From the NCBI GenBank assembly GCA_015499985.1, contig JAAAUF010000050.1:17862-81861 (forward strand): a stretch of DNA of 64,000 bases, read 5' to 3'. The stretch is from Haplosporangium gracile (lineage: Eukaryota > Mortierellomycota > Mortierellomycetes > Mortierellales > Mortierellaceae). Made by a program: the position numbers and the translations under genes. The first letter of the stretch is position 1, and each line of letters begins with the position of its first letter. This document shows positions 37,009 through 49,755 of the stretch, piece after piece. Under the pieces are notes generated by a model. It ran no database searches. It had not been told where the DNA came from and saw only the letters and a list, made by a program, of their open reading frames with translations.

Positions 37009-40000
37009 TCACTTGTGCTTCTTCTTCAGGGACGACGTTGTAGAAGAAGGGGGCGCATTGGGGCGGGGGGGTAACGGGATCGGTTTATGGGGTAATGGGA
37101 TTGGCGTCCGGCTGAAGCTTTTGGATTTCGTGGAGAGGAGTGTACTTGCCGAGGATCCGGACAAGGGCGAATGTTTGGCTGCTGCTGTTGCTGTTGTTGT
37201 TGCTGTTGGACTCGATAATGACGAGGAGGACTTTGTCACTGGCAAGGGGTTGGCAACTGGAGTTGTAGGGGCGAGATGTGTTCCCATTGTGATTCCTGTT
37301 GTTGTCGATGTAGCCGTAGAAGTGGACTCGGATGAGGGAGGTGGAGGCGGGGATGATGATGGTGGAGGTGGTGGTGGAGGAGGAACAGAATCTGACGAAG
37401 CAACGGGTGACTCAGGCGGAGGTGGTGGTGGAGGTGTCGCCGCATTAGTTTCAGGCATAGAAGCAGTCTCATCGACCAAGGTCTCTTTCGTCAGTTCTGG
37501 CTCTGCCGCCTCTGCTGGTACGGACAGCTTTGAGGGCAAAGTGGAGGCGACGGTTGCTGAAGTCGCTATTGGGGAGTCCAGAGTTGAGCGTTCTGCCGTC
37601 AGGTCGGGCGAAGTTCCTACCATTGAGAGTTCAGATATAGACCCAGCAGTCGAGAGCGATCCAGTTGACGACAGTGATCCCGCAGAGTGAATCGATCCGG
37701 TAGACGCGTTTGAGTCCGGAGACTTGAGTGCATGTTCCGTTTTAGTTACTCCTGAATGGTTCTCTGCCTTGGACGAATTTTTGAACAGAGGAATGTCGGG
37801 CGAGGCTATTAAGGTAGCAGACTTGGGAGTCGTAGCGGTCGGGGTAGCATGACTCGAGGGCGATCCTACAATCGTCGATTGAGATGTTGAAATCACTGGT
37901 TTTGGAGGGGCTGTTGGGCTGGAGGCGGACGAAGGTGAGGTCGATTCTGCTGCCTTGGAAACAGACGAGAGCGATTGAGATCGCGATCCTGTCAGACTTC
38001 CTCGAGGAGGCGGAGGAAGTGGATGTTGCAGATGAGGAGGAGGCGGAAGTGGGTGGTGAAGGTGCGAGTGTCCTGAGCGCGAGTCGTGACGATCCAGCGA
38101 GGGTCGTTCTCGAGTAACACTGTTTTGGCGAGAAGTCGTATTAGGCGTTGTTGGTGATCCAACAGAGGGAATTGTGGGCAGACTAGGCGAAGAGGCAGAA
38201 CCAGCAGTGCTTGCGCTGACCCCAGTTGCAGTGGCGGTTGTTGAGGACGAATTGCGGGAATGGCTAGTTCTTCTGTGAAGAGAGAGGGGAGCTGGCTTGG
38301 GTGGCAGTGGAACAATGTTGGGTCGAGGTGGCAGCGGCAAGGGTTGGTGTCCTGTCCTTTTCGACTGTGATGAATGGTGCTCTGAATTCCTGCGCTCTGC
38401 CGTCTCGGATTCTCGGCGACGATGTGATTCGGTTCCTGAAGGCGCAGGGGAATTGGTCTGCGATGAAGGTGCTGATGAAGATGGGCTTGACCGCGATACC
38501 AAGGGATTTGTGCTTGCTGCTGGCGATTTCGGATTAGTGTCGGCTATCGAATCTTCCTTGTCGTCCTTGGATGGTGCTGGTCCTGCAGCAGAGTCTAAGC
38601 TATCCTTTGCTGATCCGTTTACTGCAGATGACTCTTCCTTCTGATCGACTGCCATAGATATCGAATCTTCATCAATGCCATCCTGTTTTGCCGCGGTGAA
38701 ATTCTTCTCACTCTTGTCACCTTCGATGTCGGGCTTGGGATCGACATCCATAGCAACATCAGATTCAACTCCAGACATCATTCCAATACTGTCCAGAGTG
38801 TCGTTGCCATTGAGCGTCGAATGTTCCTGTTCCTGTACATTCAAGTCGCTCTCGGTACTGTATCTAGTGTCTCTGATGTCCCTGATGTCTCTTGGGGCCT
38901 TCTTGGCCAGCTTCTTAGCCCGGTTTCCAGCTTTAACTCCAGATGTATCCGACTCGCCTTCAGAACTGGAAGGAGGGCTTGACAGAGAAGAGTTGGAATC
39001 CACGCTCTGTCGCCGGTTGCGCTTCTTGGGAATAATTTTTCGGTTCGACTCCTCTCTGCTCCCGTTTCCGGAGCTCGATTTCCTTGAAAGATCTGCAGAA
39101 ATCTCGAGTGATGCGGCCGAAGAACCCGCTTCGCGTTTTACAGCTGGCGCGGTAGCATCCTGGACGGGCTTGTGGTCTTTTGGCTTTGATTGAGGTCGCG
39201 GTGGGAGTTCCAATGATAGCTCCTTCTTGACAGTGGCGAATTGTTTATTGTGTTTTTCGGTCGATCCGTGAGTATCGCTCCTCCTGGATGACGAATGTGC
39301 CGCCTCGGATTTCGAAGACACGTCGACTGTTGTTGAATCCATTGACTTCCGTGAGATCCTATGATCCTTTCCTTTCTCCTGCTCTACAGATGCCTCTTTT
39401 TCTAAAAATGACAATTGTAATTGTAAGTTTCTTTCTGCATTAATAACATTGTCATTTTAGCAATAACTACAAATAAGTCATATCCATTAACTTCGATATG
39501 ATTGAAGTCGGTACCTGATGGTGTCTGTTCCTTAACGATTGTCATGAGGGTTCCCTCAATCTTGTTCAGGTACTGGGCGGGCTGTAATAATGAATCAACA
39601 AACTGTTGCACATCCTTGTATTCTGCAGACCTATTATGTGTCGATTAAAGCGTATGCGAGGCGTTAATAAATCTGTTGGTCGTATCTGCTTCGCCAATGA
39701 TTGGTGGGGGAATTGATGCTTTGATAACGTGAAAACAGTGTGAGGAACAGGTTGAGCAGAGCGAATGTGTGCGGGTGTGTGTTTACTTTGTGATTCGGTC
39801 GACCATGAGCTGATGGAATTCAGGCTTCTCGCGCTGGAGTAGGGTTGGGTCGTCGTCGATGCATTTCTGAAGGATGTCGGTTAGCTGTGAAGCAAACTGC
39901 TGGCCTACTGACTGGATAACGTTGAAGAGGATAAAGTGGTATAAGTGGTGAGAGCGAGTCAGCGATGAATGGGGGGGAAAGGACGAAGTGAAAGAGCAAC

Positions 40001-40125
40001 AGCTATGGTGGTTTGCTGTGACGTACGCTGTTCTGAAAGTCGGTGAGGAGGCTTTTGCGGGTCGAATCAAAGTGGCCACGACGCTTGAAGAGGGCGGCCA
40101 GTTCCTCGGCGGTGATGGAGGCCAT
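37009..40125 (-). CDS. SHG1: COMPASS subunit SHG1 / BOD1-domain protein
   Basis: SHG1 is a small subunit of the COMPASS histone H3-K4 methyltransferase in yeast; BOD1 is the animal relative. Exons in order are 40027-40125, 39787-39911, 39515-39630 and 37009-39401, giving 910 residues. The SHG1 domain is residues about 5-115: 'ELAALFKRRGHFDSTRKSLL', 'QQFASQLTDIL', 'EFHQLMVDRITKSAEYKDVQ' and 'LNKIEGTLMTIV'. The last exon encodes about 800 residues of disordered sequence. It has basic clusters ('KKRNRRQSVDS'), Ser/Thr runs, and polyproline blocks ('PPPPPPPPSSSPPPPP') near the C-terminus that could bind SH3, WW or profilin. The plus-strand open frames opposite it are shadows. Confidence 0.82.
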
Positions 40126-40733
40126 GGGTTTTCCTTGTAGTGATTTGCTAATTTGGTCGTTATGTCGTTATTTGTTCGTTGTTGCTGTTGTGTCCTGCAC
40201 GCGCAAAAAAGGACGGCCGTTATAAGTTGCTGATGGTGATTGTTATTGCTGTCGTTGTTATTCGTCAAAGAGTATGAATATGCCGTGCCGGTGAGTGTAA
40301 ATAAGTGTAATATGCCAGAGTTCTTTTTTGTTTGTTGCAGGTGCTGAGTGAGGCGTGGTTGTGGTTGTTGATGAGCGAAAAAGAGATGGGGAGTGGAGGA
40401 GAAACACAAAACAACAAAACTTTAGTCAGGGTCACAAACGAGGAAAATGAACAACGAAAATGGGCGGCAGACAGACAACTTCCGCTCACACTCGCCAATT
40501 GAATAGTGCCCTTAACCCTTCCTAATTGACTGGTACTCTAAAACCCAAAATTGGAAAAAAAATGACTGTCTTCACCAAAGGGGTGGCTGCCATTCAAAGG
40601 AGGAGGAAAAAAAGCGACAAAGCACAAAAGGTGATCTCGATCGACTTGGCCTTTTTTTTCTTTTCTTTTTTCATTGTCCCTCCTTTACTCACCAAACCGA
40701 CCAATCAACAACAGCAACAGCAAAAGACAGACC
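40126..40733. promoter_or_regulatory. Bidirectional promoter, SHG1 and SR protein
   Basis: 608 bp between divergent ATGs. CAA/GTT-rich leaders flank a central AT-rich part. No separate gene is seen. Confidence 0.45.
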
Positions 40734-43016
40734 ATGCCACCACGCGACAGACAAAACGAAGCGGTCTCGCTCTACGTTAGCGGATTCAAGGACAGCACTC
40801 GGTAAAATACAACACACTTCTTGGAGACAGAATACCGCGCTGGAGACTCTGACAGCATATGACGTTTTTGATTGGATTCCCAACCAAGATTCTCACATCC
40901 CTTATCGTCCGCTGTCTCTCATTCGCTTTTTGTTAATTTGCAGCCCAAGTGACCTGGCGACTCTCTTTGAGCCCCATGGACGGATTGCCGATGGTAAGTC
41001 ACTCTTCTTGCATCCAGTTTTACGTTCGCGTTGTATGGACGCACTGTGTATTAACTTTACCCGAAAACTAACAATGGTTACGCCACTACCCTGATGTTAT
41101 TGCTTTGTTCATTTTTCTAGTCTACATCCCCAAAGGTAAAGCAGATCATACCTTAAAGTATTTCTTCAGCAAACGCGAACTCTTAATAACAACAGACGGA
41201 TTGGAAACTTTGCTTGCGTTGTTTTCCGGCCTGTTTAAATATGCATTCGATATGGAGGACTTCCAAACAATGCAAGAGGAAAAAAGGAGTCATTGAGGAG
41301 AGTTGGACATTTTCTCATTGCCAAATTGCTCACACACATTACTCCCTGTCTTAACCCTTGCAACTGATTATTTTAGATTACTATTCTGGACTCCCCCGAG
41401 GATTCGCTTACATCCAGTACGGTTTGTTTTATTCATTTTAATCGAGTTTTTCGTAACGAAAGACGCAAAAGACTGGACAAAGACATCAAGGGGGATGAAG
41501 TACTGGGCAGACAGACATACAGAATATATGGACGCTTCTTTCAACGGACGACTCTAACTTGGACGTGATAAAGCAAAAAAGAGGGTACGAGTGGAAAAAG
41601 ACGACGTAGTTTCCAACACTGGATGATGATGTGTTGCCAACCGCTGTTCTTCTCCATTCTTTTATTCAACAAAAACAAATATCCGGTCTTTATCGTCTGT
41701 TTACAACAAGACTCCACAAGTCAAGACAAGATTGACATTCAGGGTGACGGCAAGATTATTTCACAAGAACGTTCAACATGGGAAAAGAACGACCTCGACA
41801 AGAATACGTGCAAGGCAGAGACACGGCGATCGACAAGACCACCTCCTCCACAGTGCTTGTGGCAGCCCGTTGGCAGTCCGTACAGCCATATACCTCCGCC
41901 CCTTTCCTGGATAGATATGGACCTCAAGCGGAGATGGATCCTCCTCCACTACCCCTGGACTCTTACATGTGCACAAGAGATGGCGATTCGCTCAAGAAAC
42001 TTGTTTTCAAGACCTAACATTCCGCCCCTTACACTCTTATTTCACCGTGCCGTACATCTGCCTTTTGGATCCTGGTTTCCGCCTCTGCCCTCAGGTACCA
42101 CGATGAAGAGGATACCCGCCGCGTCTTTGAGTCTGGCGAGCAGTTCGTCCTTGATGGGCGCAAGCTCGGTCTCCAATACGCCCAGGGTCGCCGCAAGAGT
42201 AAGTTCGATCACGATGACATTGTAGGCGCATTGTTGCGTTTGGTAGCTACACCTTTTGGGATCGATGTCTAACCGGGCTCTTTTTTACCATGATAAATTA
42301 TGTAGGCCCTAACCAGATGAGAGGGTGAGTAACGCAAGTTTCATGGCTTATTAGAGGAACTGGATGATTATATGTGCACTGGAAACCATAACGACGATCT
42401 AACATGCCACTTAAATGCTTTATAGCCACGGTGGACGAGGAGGCGGAGGAGGAGGAGGAGGAGGAGATCGTCGCCGCTCCAGATCAGCTGACCGTCATTA
42501 TCGACCAAGGTACGAACTTCTTGACATTTTGCTAGCATGCGTATACTTCACCATGCATCCTTCAGGACAACGGAGTCTGATCTAGTATCATGTATTATAT
42601 GTTGAATCAATAGTTCCCGCCGTTATACGCGCTCACGATCTCCCTCCAGAGATCGCCGTGATCGCCGTCGTGACAGTCGCAGCCCCAGACGTCGTCGCTC
42701 GTACAGCCGATCCCGCTCAAGATCCCCTCGATCCCGTTCCCGCTCTCGCTCCCGTTCTTCGCGTCGCCGCTCGCCTTCTCCCCGTGGACGTGGCAACCGC
42801 CGTTCGCCCTCGCCCAGACGCCGCTCGCCTTCCCCTCGCCGCCGCTCTCCCTCTCCCAGACGTCGCTCTCCCTCTCCTCGTGATCGCTCTCCCCCAAGAG
42901 GTGGAAGCCCTGGAAACCGCCGACCCTCGTTGAAGAACGAAGGCCCATTTGATGGCAGTAACGGCGCTCGTCCCGAGCACGGCCACATGGACATTGACGT
43001 CAAGAATGACTATTAA
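40734..43016 (+). CDS. SR splicing factor, SRSF10-like
   Basis: A single-RRM SR protein that should bind pre-mRNA and steer splice-site choice in the nucleus. Exons are 40734-40801, 40944-40993, 41121-41135, 41377-41416, 42095-42198, 42306-42324, 42426-42509 and 42614-43016, giving 260 residues. The RRM runs from 'SLYVSGFKDST' (RNP2 region) to 'PRGFAYIQYHDEED' (RNP1 region) and ends 'LQYAQGRRKSPNQMRG', which is the SRSF10/SRSF12 signature after the RRM. A Gly run, then an RS domain with repeated RRRSPSP units, follows. Very small exons (15 and 19 nt) and one 678-nt intron (41417-42094) stand out. Donor GTACGG at 41417 was chosen because it keeps the RRM aligned without gaps. Confidence 0.88.
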
Positions 43017-43182
43017 GTCTTGATTTTGCTTTCAGTCCTCTTTTTTGCTACTTTTTTTTCGCTTTTCTCTTGTTTTTTCATCTCTTTGTTTCAGTTGCTT
43101 TACTTTTTTCATTTTTTCCCAGTCACTGATCATCGCTGCGGGGTACAAATTCTATTTTCTATTTTTTTCTTCTATTGCACCG

Positions 43183-43188
43183 AATAAA
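43183..43188 (+). terminator. Poly(A) signal AATAAA after the SR protein gene
   Basis: AATAAA lies 167 bp past the SR protein stop, after a T-rich stretch. It is the likely 3'-end signal. Confidence 0.5.
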
Positions 43189-46100
43189 GAACTGCTTTCC
43201 TGACGCGTCGCAATGGCTATGTTGTTTCGATGATATGCATTGGCTGAGAAAGGTGGACATCATAGAACACGAATGGGCGTGAGATGCAAGAACTGATACG
43301 AACGTGCTCTTCGAATTGATCAAACGCGTTGTGTCCTTTTGACTAAGAGACGCGTTTCGTGTTGTGCTGATCTCAATGCAAATGTTCATTTTTTTGTTCA
43401 CGCGGTCCAGTCCAGCCATCAAAGCCAGCATTTTTCAAGAAGAGTCGGAAGTACTGTATCTTCGCTACTCCTCTCACACACGCACGCTTACTAACAGAAA
43501 CACAGATACAACAAAAGCAAACAGACATAAAATAATAAACGAAAGTACCAACCAAAGAGAGAAGAGCGTACATCGTTTGGCAACGACGCATAGTGAAAGC
43601 AAAAGAATATATCAAAGTGAAGAAAGTGTCAACGAAGGGGAAAAAAACCTATCCTGAGAGGAGAAAGAGCCGCAGTCTACGTACAAATGTATCAACGCTT
43701 GACTATTCGTCCTGGTATGAAAGCTATGCACAAAAGTCGTTCTGGAACTCACAGTTGAATCGATGGCGACCAGTATAAAAAATATGGAATTAAATCTAAA
43801 AGCTGCAGTGCTTCAGCTTTCTTAAACATTCAAAGCCTGTATCACAAAGATTTGAACAACCCAAAAAAAAGGAAAAGAAAAAAAAAGTGGAAAAAGGACA
43901 ATGCAAGTACATATTTAAAATCGAAATGAACAGCCGTGACCGCCGTCGTTCATGCGCAGTACTCTTTGAAAAACTTTGAAAGAGCGACATCTGACGACGA
44001 AGAGCCTCAAATCCACCAATTGAAAGAACTCAGTATGCCAATGAGACGGATCGCTCTTCGAGATCACTATATGCATTCGTTTTAGTTCTTTGCATTGATA
44101 GTAAGGAAAATCGTGAATTTTAGCCGTGTTGATTGGTCCATATTCACTATTTTTTTATTGCTGATTCTTAAACCCTTCCTCCCTCGAAAACGGAAACGAG
44201 GGTAACTGAAGTAACCATACCTAACTTGCAGGATCAGGAAATTGGAAAGGAAATTGACACTCATACTGGAATCACATCCGCCATCTTTATTAAAATAAAG
44301 AAATGGGAAAAAAGGACCTAAATTCTTTTCATAAGAATCCTCAATCCGTGATGTGAACTATGAGAAAAACACTTGAAAAGAAAAAGTCGCAATTTGGGGC
44401 AGTCTTCAGGGTTCTCTCATCGATGTAAAACAAAAGCAAGGAAGAAAAAGAATTGTTTGCTTTCTCAAACTTCTATCCCACTCTGTTTGAGAGAAAATAA
44501 AAGCGACCATACCTCCAGAATAGCCTATCCTAGCAAATGAACATAAATGAGTCAAAGTGCATTAGAGGCTTGCAATCTATGCGTGTCCTGGAATGCGTTG
44601 TCGAAAGAAGAGAGGAAAAAATAGATCAGCGCGCTATCTGTCTATTTTTTACTAGCCCATCCATCTTAATGAAGTCTTGGATGCAAAAAAAGGAGTATTT
44701 GAATGGGGAAAGCGTGTCCTTTCTTTTTATATTTTTATTTAGGAGAGATAGTCGAGAAGACCATTAATACAACAACGCTCTCCTGAAAAGACGGCAATCA
44801 AGACCCCAGCATCTAATTCAGTCCAACAAGGAGCATGTTAATGAAGGCATCGGACAGAACAAAAAGGCATTACCTAAAGACAGTGCGATGTGCGTTTTTA
44901 CTATACTTTTTTCACAAGGGGAAAGGAGCACCATTGAATGAACTGAAGTGTTTACTCCCATACACATTTCAACAATCTGTCATTTTCATATTTACTTTAA
45001 TATCTGGTTTTGAAGAAATAAGAAAAAAGATATGTCTGCTAAAGACCACCTTCCATCCATCTGCACCTAGAAAAAAACAACATGAAAGAAGACGATGTCT
45101 TGCAGCGTAATCATATCGTCCACAGTTGTTATTGCAAAACATGAAAAGAAAACAAGGTCTCGCGCCACTGCTATCATGTATCGTATTAAGAAAAAAAATG
45201 AACAAGGGCCAGCGTTGTAATTGGAGGCGAGTTTTTGATCCCTCATATAGAAGAAGGTGGACGAAGACCAAGAAAAAGAATGTTTAACATCAGGATGTTC
45301 GGGTTGGTAGAAACAAACAAAATGGAAAAAAGTCGCCATCTGATTGATTGGAAACGCGTGATCCCTTCTCTGTGTCCCATGTAGGGACGAAAAGAAAAGA
45401 AAAAGACTAAGTAAGAAACTTGAGCACCTAACCGTCAAGAAGAATAAAACTTATCAGCGATCGAAGGGTTTACAATCATACACACACACAAAAAAAGAAA
45501 GGAATAATATAGCCTGCTAATGTTGGTGTATGTTATGACATAAAGGTACACACCAACAACAGCAACAATTTCTCGTGACTTGTAGTCAATACATCGTGCC
45601 TGTAAAACATCGTTTCTTGGTTTTTAAACGAGTTAAATTTGATTTAGTATCGCGTACAGGTTAATCTCAAATGGGCGGCGCAGCATCGTATATGACTGGA
45701 AAGGCAAGAAAAAATCACTCAAAAGTAAGTTGACTGTAGCAGGAAAGAGGCGAGGGAGGAAAAGACCTCCTCCTGTTCCTTCTGGAAAAGTCTTTGAGAA
45801 ACGTGATTTTGACTCTATGCTCCGTGCATACAAATGTTCATCTTATAGTTTGCCACCAACCTTGTGAGCCTCATTCTGACGTGAACACATGCACACCTTG
45901 TGCGCTGTGTCTCGACAAGTCAACTAAAGTATTTTACTTTGTACGCCGTACTTCTCTCTAAGCAAACGCAAAAGACACTATAGCAATATCGAGATGGCTG
46001 TGTGCATATTTGGTAAGCGTGTCAAAGGGGTATGAAAGAGGGCTGACACCTGATCACTTTGTGAGAAAGCGATGCATTGACCTCTTCCTGTTTTCTTTGT

Positions 46101-47360
46101 AAATTGAGAGAGAGAAGAGTCATTGATTGAAGCGCAGTGCTTATTCGCAATGGTATATTTATGCCTCAACACAAACAAGTTACTCTATGCAGTAAGAGCA
46201 CGTCCCCATGAGAAATACGACCCCCAAGCGGGCGGTGATTTTACATGTAGTTCCGTGTATCTCAACGCGTGGCAAGAAAGCAAGAATAAGCGTTTACATG
46301 AAAGAAAAAATACGATCATCTCTGAGCCGATTCCTGCGTCCAGTCTTATCTCATTTGCCACCTGATCCTGCGATAACTGTGTCACGCATAAACGAAAAGT
46401 TCGCTTGGTTCTATTTCTTATTCTTGTTTTGTTGTTCTCCCTTGTCTCTATCCTAAACTGTGCCCCGTCTTTGCCTCCTCCCCATTTTTTCCTTCCTTCC
46501 TTCCTCTCCATGTTATTCATGCAACAATCGACAGTGTAAATTGCATTATACTACTTTTCCTTTTCCACTTTTGTCACGGAACGTGGCTATATTGCTCCCA
46601 ATCTCCCCTGTTTTACTTGCTCTGTCATAGAAAACGATTAGTCGCCGGTAAGCAGACGAAGTACAACAGAGAAATAAGAAGCGGGATTAAGATGGGAATC
46701 TCCTTTTTTTTTTTTTGCTTGAATGAAATTGTTACTTTTCGATGATGTCGTTGCTTTTTTTCGTTGAGGTTGGGTGTTTTTGTTCCTTCTGTTGGTGTCT
46801 GTTTAAGAGAAGGAGAGTTTTGCATGAACAAACGAAACGGCGCCAAGGTTTGCCTTGTGTCTGCGTCTGTGTCACTCTCTCTGTATGTGAGAGAGTGGAT
46901 TGCCTGTCTCCTTTTTTCATGCCCGCCAGTTCCAAGCGGAATAATAAACAAATAAAAAGCAACAAGCCAAAACAATACAAAATGAGGCGCCAACCTAGCT
47001 CCCCATACCAACGATGCTTTGCCCCCGTTCTGAACCGTGTCGTTTGTTCTTGCACCAGCCTGAATGCTCAGGAAAGAGGGTGGGCATGGAACGGAGCGAG
47101 GGACAACGAATTTTTTGTACTGCATTTGTGGTGCCCCCTTTTTATTCCAGTCCTCATAATTACTTTCTGTTATTGTTCCATGGGCTCAATTGATAACAGA
47201 GTGAGTGGTTACGGGATTTTTTTTCCGCTTATTGCCATTGTAAATAAAGAAAGGGAGGCTATGCTCAATCTGCTCGCCAAGCAAGCAAGCACAGGCCAAC
47301 TGAACCACCTGAGGGTGAAGTGTAGTCATAGACCGAAGGGACAGTCAGAGGAGAGGCAGA

Positions 47361-47640
47361 GGAGACAGAGAAGACAGAGGAGACAGGAGACAGAGGAGAC
47401 AGAGGAGACAGAGGAGACAGAGGAGACAGAGGAGACAGAGGATGAGGAGAGGAGTATGAGTTTTGTGTACGACAGGAGAGAATGAGGAGAGGAGGGAAGG
47501 AGGGTGGTGACCCATCGCTAGCCTTGCTTTGATCTTCATGCTGTTCGTTACCGGCAAGACGACCAACGCGTTCCCCGAGGGAGGGGGAAGGGAAGGGAAG
47601 GGAAGGGAAGGGAAGAGGAGGAGAGGGGAGGAGAGGAGAG
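47361..47640 (+). repeat. Purine-rich tandem repeats (GGAGACAGA and GGGAA)
   Basis: A 9-bp unit GGAGACAGA repeats about nine times with small changes from 47361 to 47450. After a 130-bp spacer, GGGAA units run at 47585-47620 and continue as GGAGA-type sequence to 47660. All purines lie on the plus strand. Confidence 0.85.
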
Positions 47641-48059
47641 GAAAGGAAGCAGGGTGGGTAAGAAGAAAAGGAAGGAAGTATGGAAGTAAGGAAGGGCGCC
47701 TAGGCAGAGTGATAGAGAGAGAGAGAAAGAGAGACGTGTTCAAGATGGCTATGGGCTATTTGGCATGGCATCATATGCGTCGCCCATGCCAAGTTGACCC
47801 GATGCGATAGCTGTCTTTTCGTTACTGCCTCTTGAGATATGGTATGTGTAAGAGATATGCGATGGATAGTGAGACTTCTATCTCATCCAAGGCATTGTGT
47901 GTCAAATGGTCTCTTGAGGACGCTGTATTGTTTGTTTGCTTATGTTTTCATAGTCGCCATAGTCGCGATTGAATACTCTTCTACTCATACTTGCTTCCTT
48001 GTCTTTTCCTTCTGTTTTCGTCTTTGTCCACTGACGACGTTCTTCTTCGTTGTTTGTGT

Positions 48060-48310
48060 GTATGTGTGTCTTACTCTCGTCGTGTCTCCCTTTTGTCTCC
48101 TCCCTCCCTTTTTTTTCTTCCTCTCCTTCCTTCACTTTATCATCCCCTCCTTCCCTCCCTCCCTCCCTTTCTTTCCTTTCCTGTCCCTCCTCACTCACCC
48201 CTTCCCCCCTCCCCTTCCCTCCTGTTGTTGTTTGTGTTTTTCCCTGTTTACAAGTTCCCTGTCTCTTCCTTCTTGCTTCTTCTCCTTCCTTCTTTCTTTC
48301 TTTTTCCCAA
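48060..48310 (+). repeat. Pyrimidine-rich tract
   Basis: Nearly unbroken C/T sequence on the plus strand, including CCCTCCCTCCCTCCC. It mirrors the purine block 0.5 kb to the left. Confidence 0.7.
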
Positions 48311-49755
48311 GGAAGATCCCTTTTCCCCATTGCGCATTTTCTACAAGATATGTTTCCAGCAGTCAGATATCATCAGCCATCAGCTATTCAACTGCTCATC
48401 ATTGTAAGTGAGAGGTGCAGAGTGAGATCTGTCAGAGTGAAAAAACGCCTCTTCTCTCCTTCACCACTGGCTTTATCTGTGGCTACTTCTTAGCTCCCAT
48501 TAAAAAGGAGAAGATAGAAGCACAAGTCTTCGCAGTAGTGTATCGTGTCATTGGTCATTGATTTGGGCTATTGTTCTTCTATGACGGGTTGCCCTTGTTA
48601 TCTTCCGTTTGCCTTTTTTTTTGACGCCTTTTCTTTCTTTTCTTTTCTTTTTCTCCTTCTCCACCCTTCAACTCCACCCTCCGGGTTGATCTCATTCCCT
48701 TTCCTTTTTCGCGTTCAAATTCATTCATTGTCAGCACACGCTCTCCCTCCTTCTCTCTGTCTCTCTCACACACAAACGTACTTTTCATCACTCACTCACA
48801 CTCTCACACACCCATACACCCGCAATAAAGACGCGCCTTTACTCTTACTCTCTCACTCTCGCTCAATTTTACATTTATTTTCATTCGCGCCATTCACCCA
48901 CCTACCAAGTCCATTCTGAATGTAAAAAAACTCTTCTGCTGTTCCCTGCTTTGTTCATTTGTTCTCCTTCCTTCCTTCGATTCTTCCCATTCACTTCTTC
49001 CCGCTCTCTTGCCCTCTCTTTCCCTCTCTTCTCCCTGATCACTTCACTGTCCTGCTCTCGTGTTCACTGTCATACTCTCTCCCTGTCCTGTCCCTTTCAC
49101 CCTCAAAATAAGGAGGCAAACAAGAAAGAAAGAAAAAGACCGTGCCACAGCCATCTTATATTTTTAGCGGAGGCCACTGGAGAAACAACAACAACAAAAA
49201 AGACGCGTCCCTCTCTTTCTCTCCCTCACACTTTTCCTTTCTCTCCACTGCCTCCTTTGTTCGTTTCCTCTTTTTTCTTTTTCTTTCTCTCTTCTGTTTA
49301 CCTCTTTTGACCAATACTTGCTGCCAATCGTTGTAAAGGAAAAGAGAATCATCCAATCATTCATTCATATCCACATACATCGACAAGCAAACAAAGAAAA
49401 CACGATCGACAGAACACCTCCTCCACCACGACTATACAAACGCGCTTCTCACTCGCTCTCTCATTCAATTGCACACCAATCTTTCCTCTTGTACTACCAT
49501 TCTCACTAAGAACCCCTTCCTTCCTTTCTTTCTTTCTCTCTCTCTCCCTTTCTCTCAGTTCAACTTCTCCGCTCAAACAACCTTCGCCTATCGTTTCTTC
49601 TCCGACGCCACTCATCGCGCGCGTCGTCGTCGATATCTGTCTCCCTCTCGCCTCCCCCCTAGTTGTCTGTTGAGACCCCATCGGACTCGCGTCAGGGCCT
49701 CAGCACCACCAGTCCCATCCACAGGAGGCCGACAGATACGATCACGACCATAGTG

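Larger units (their letters stand above)
43017..49755. other. 6.7-kb stretch without a recognisable gene
   Basis: Left part (43.2-46.6 kb) is AT-rich with A and T runs. Its open frames (for example 44835-45110) show no known motif. A purine-rich block lies at 47361-47640. Right part (47.9-49.7 kb) is almost purely pyrimidine on the plus strand and probably contains the promoter and leader of the RasGEF gene. I found no tRNA, snRNA or transposase signature. Confidence 0.5.

Noticed and set aside
37013..37690. 225-aa plus-strand open frame
   Set aside because: It is the reverse of the polyproline and Ser-rich exon of SHG1 (Gly and Val runs mirror Pro codons), a typical shadow.
47361..47450. 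Direct repeats considered as a CRISPR array
   Set aside because: Nine-base units without spacers in a eukaryotic setting are a simple minisatellite.
46742..47485. 247-aa open frame in the gene-free block
   Set aside because: No recognisable motif. Its end is the GGAGACAGA repeat read as Glu-Glu-Thr, and codon use looks random.
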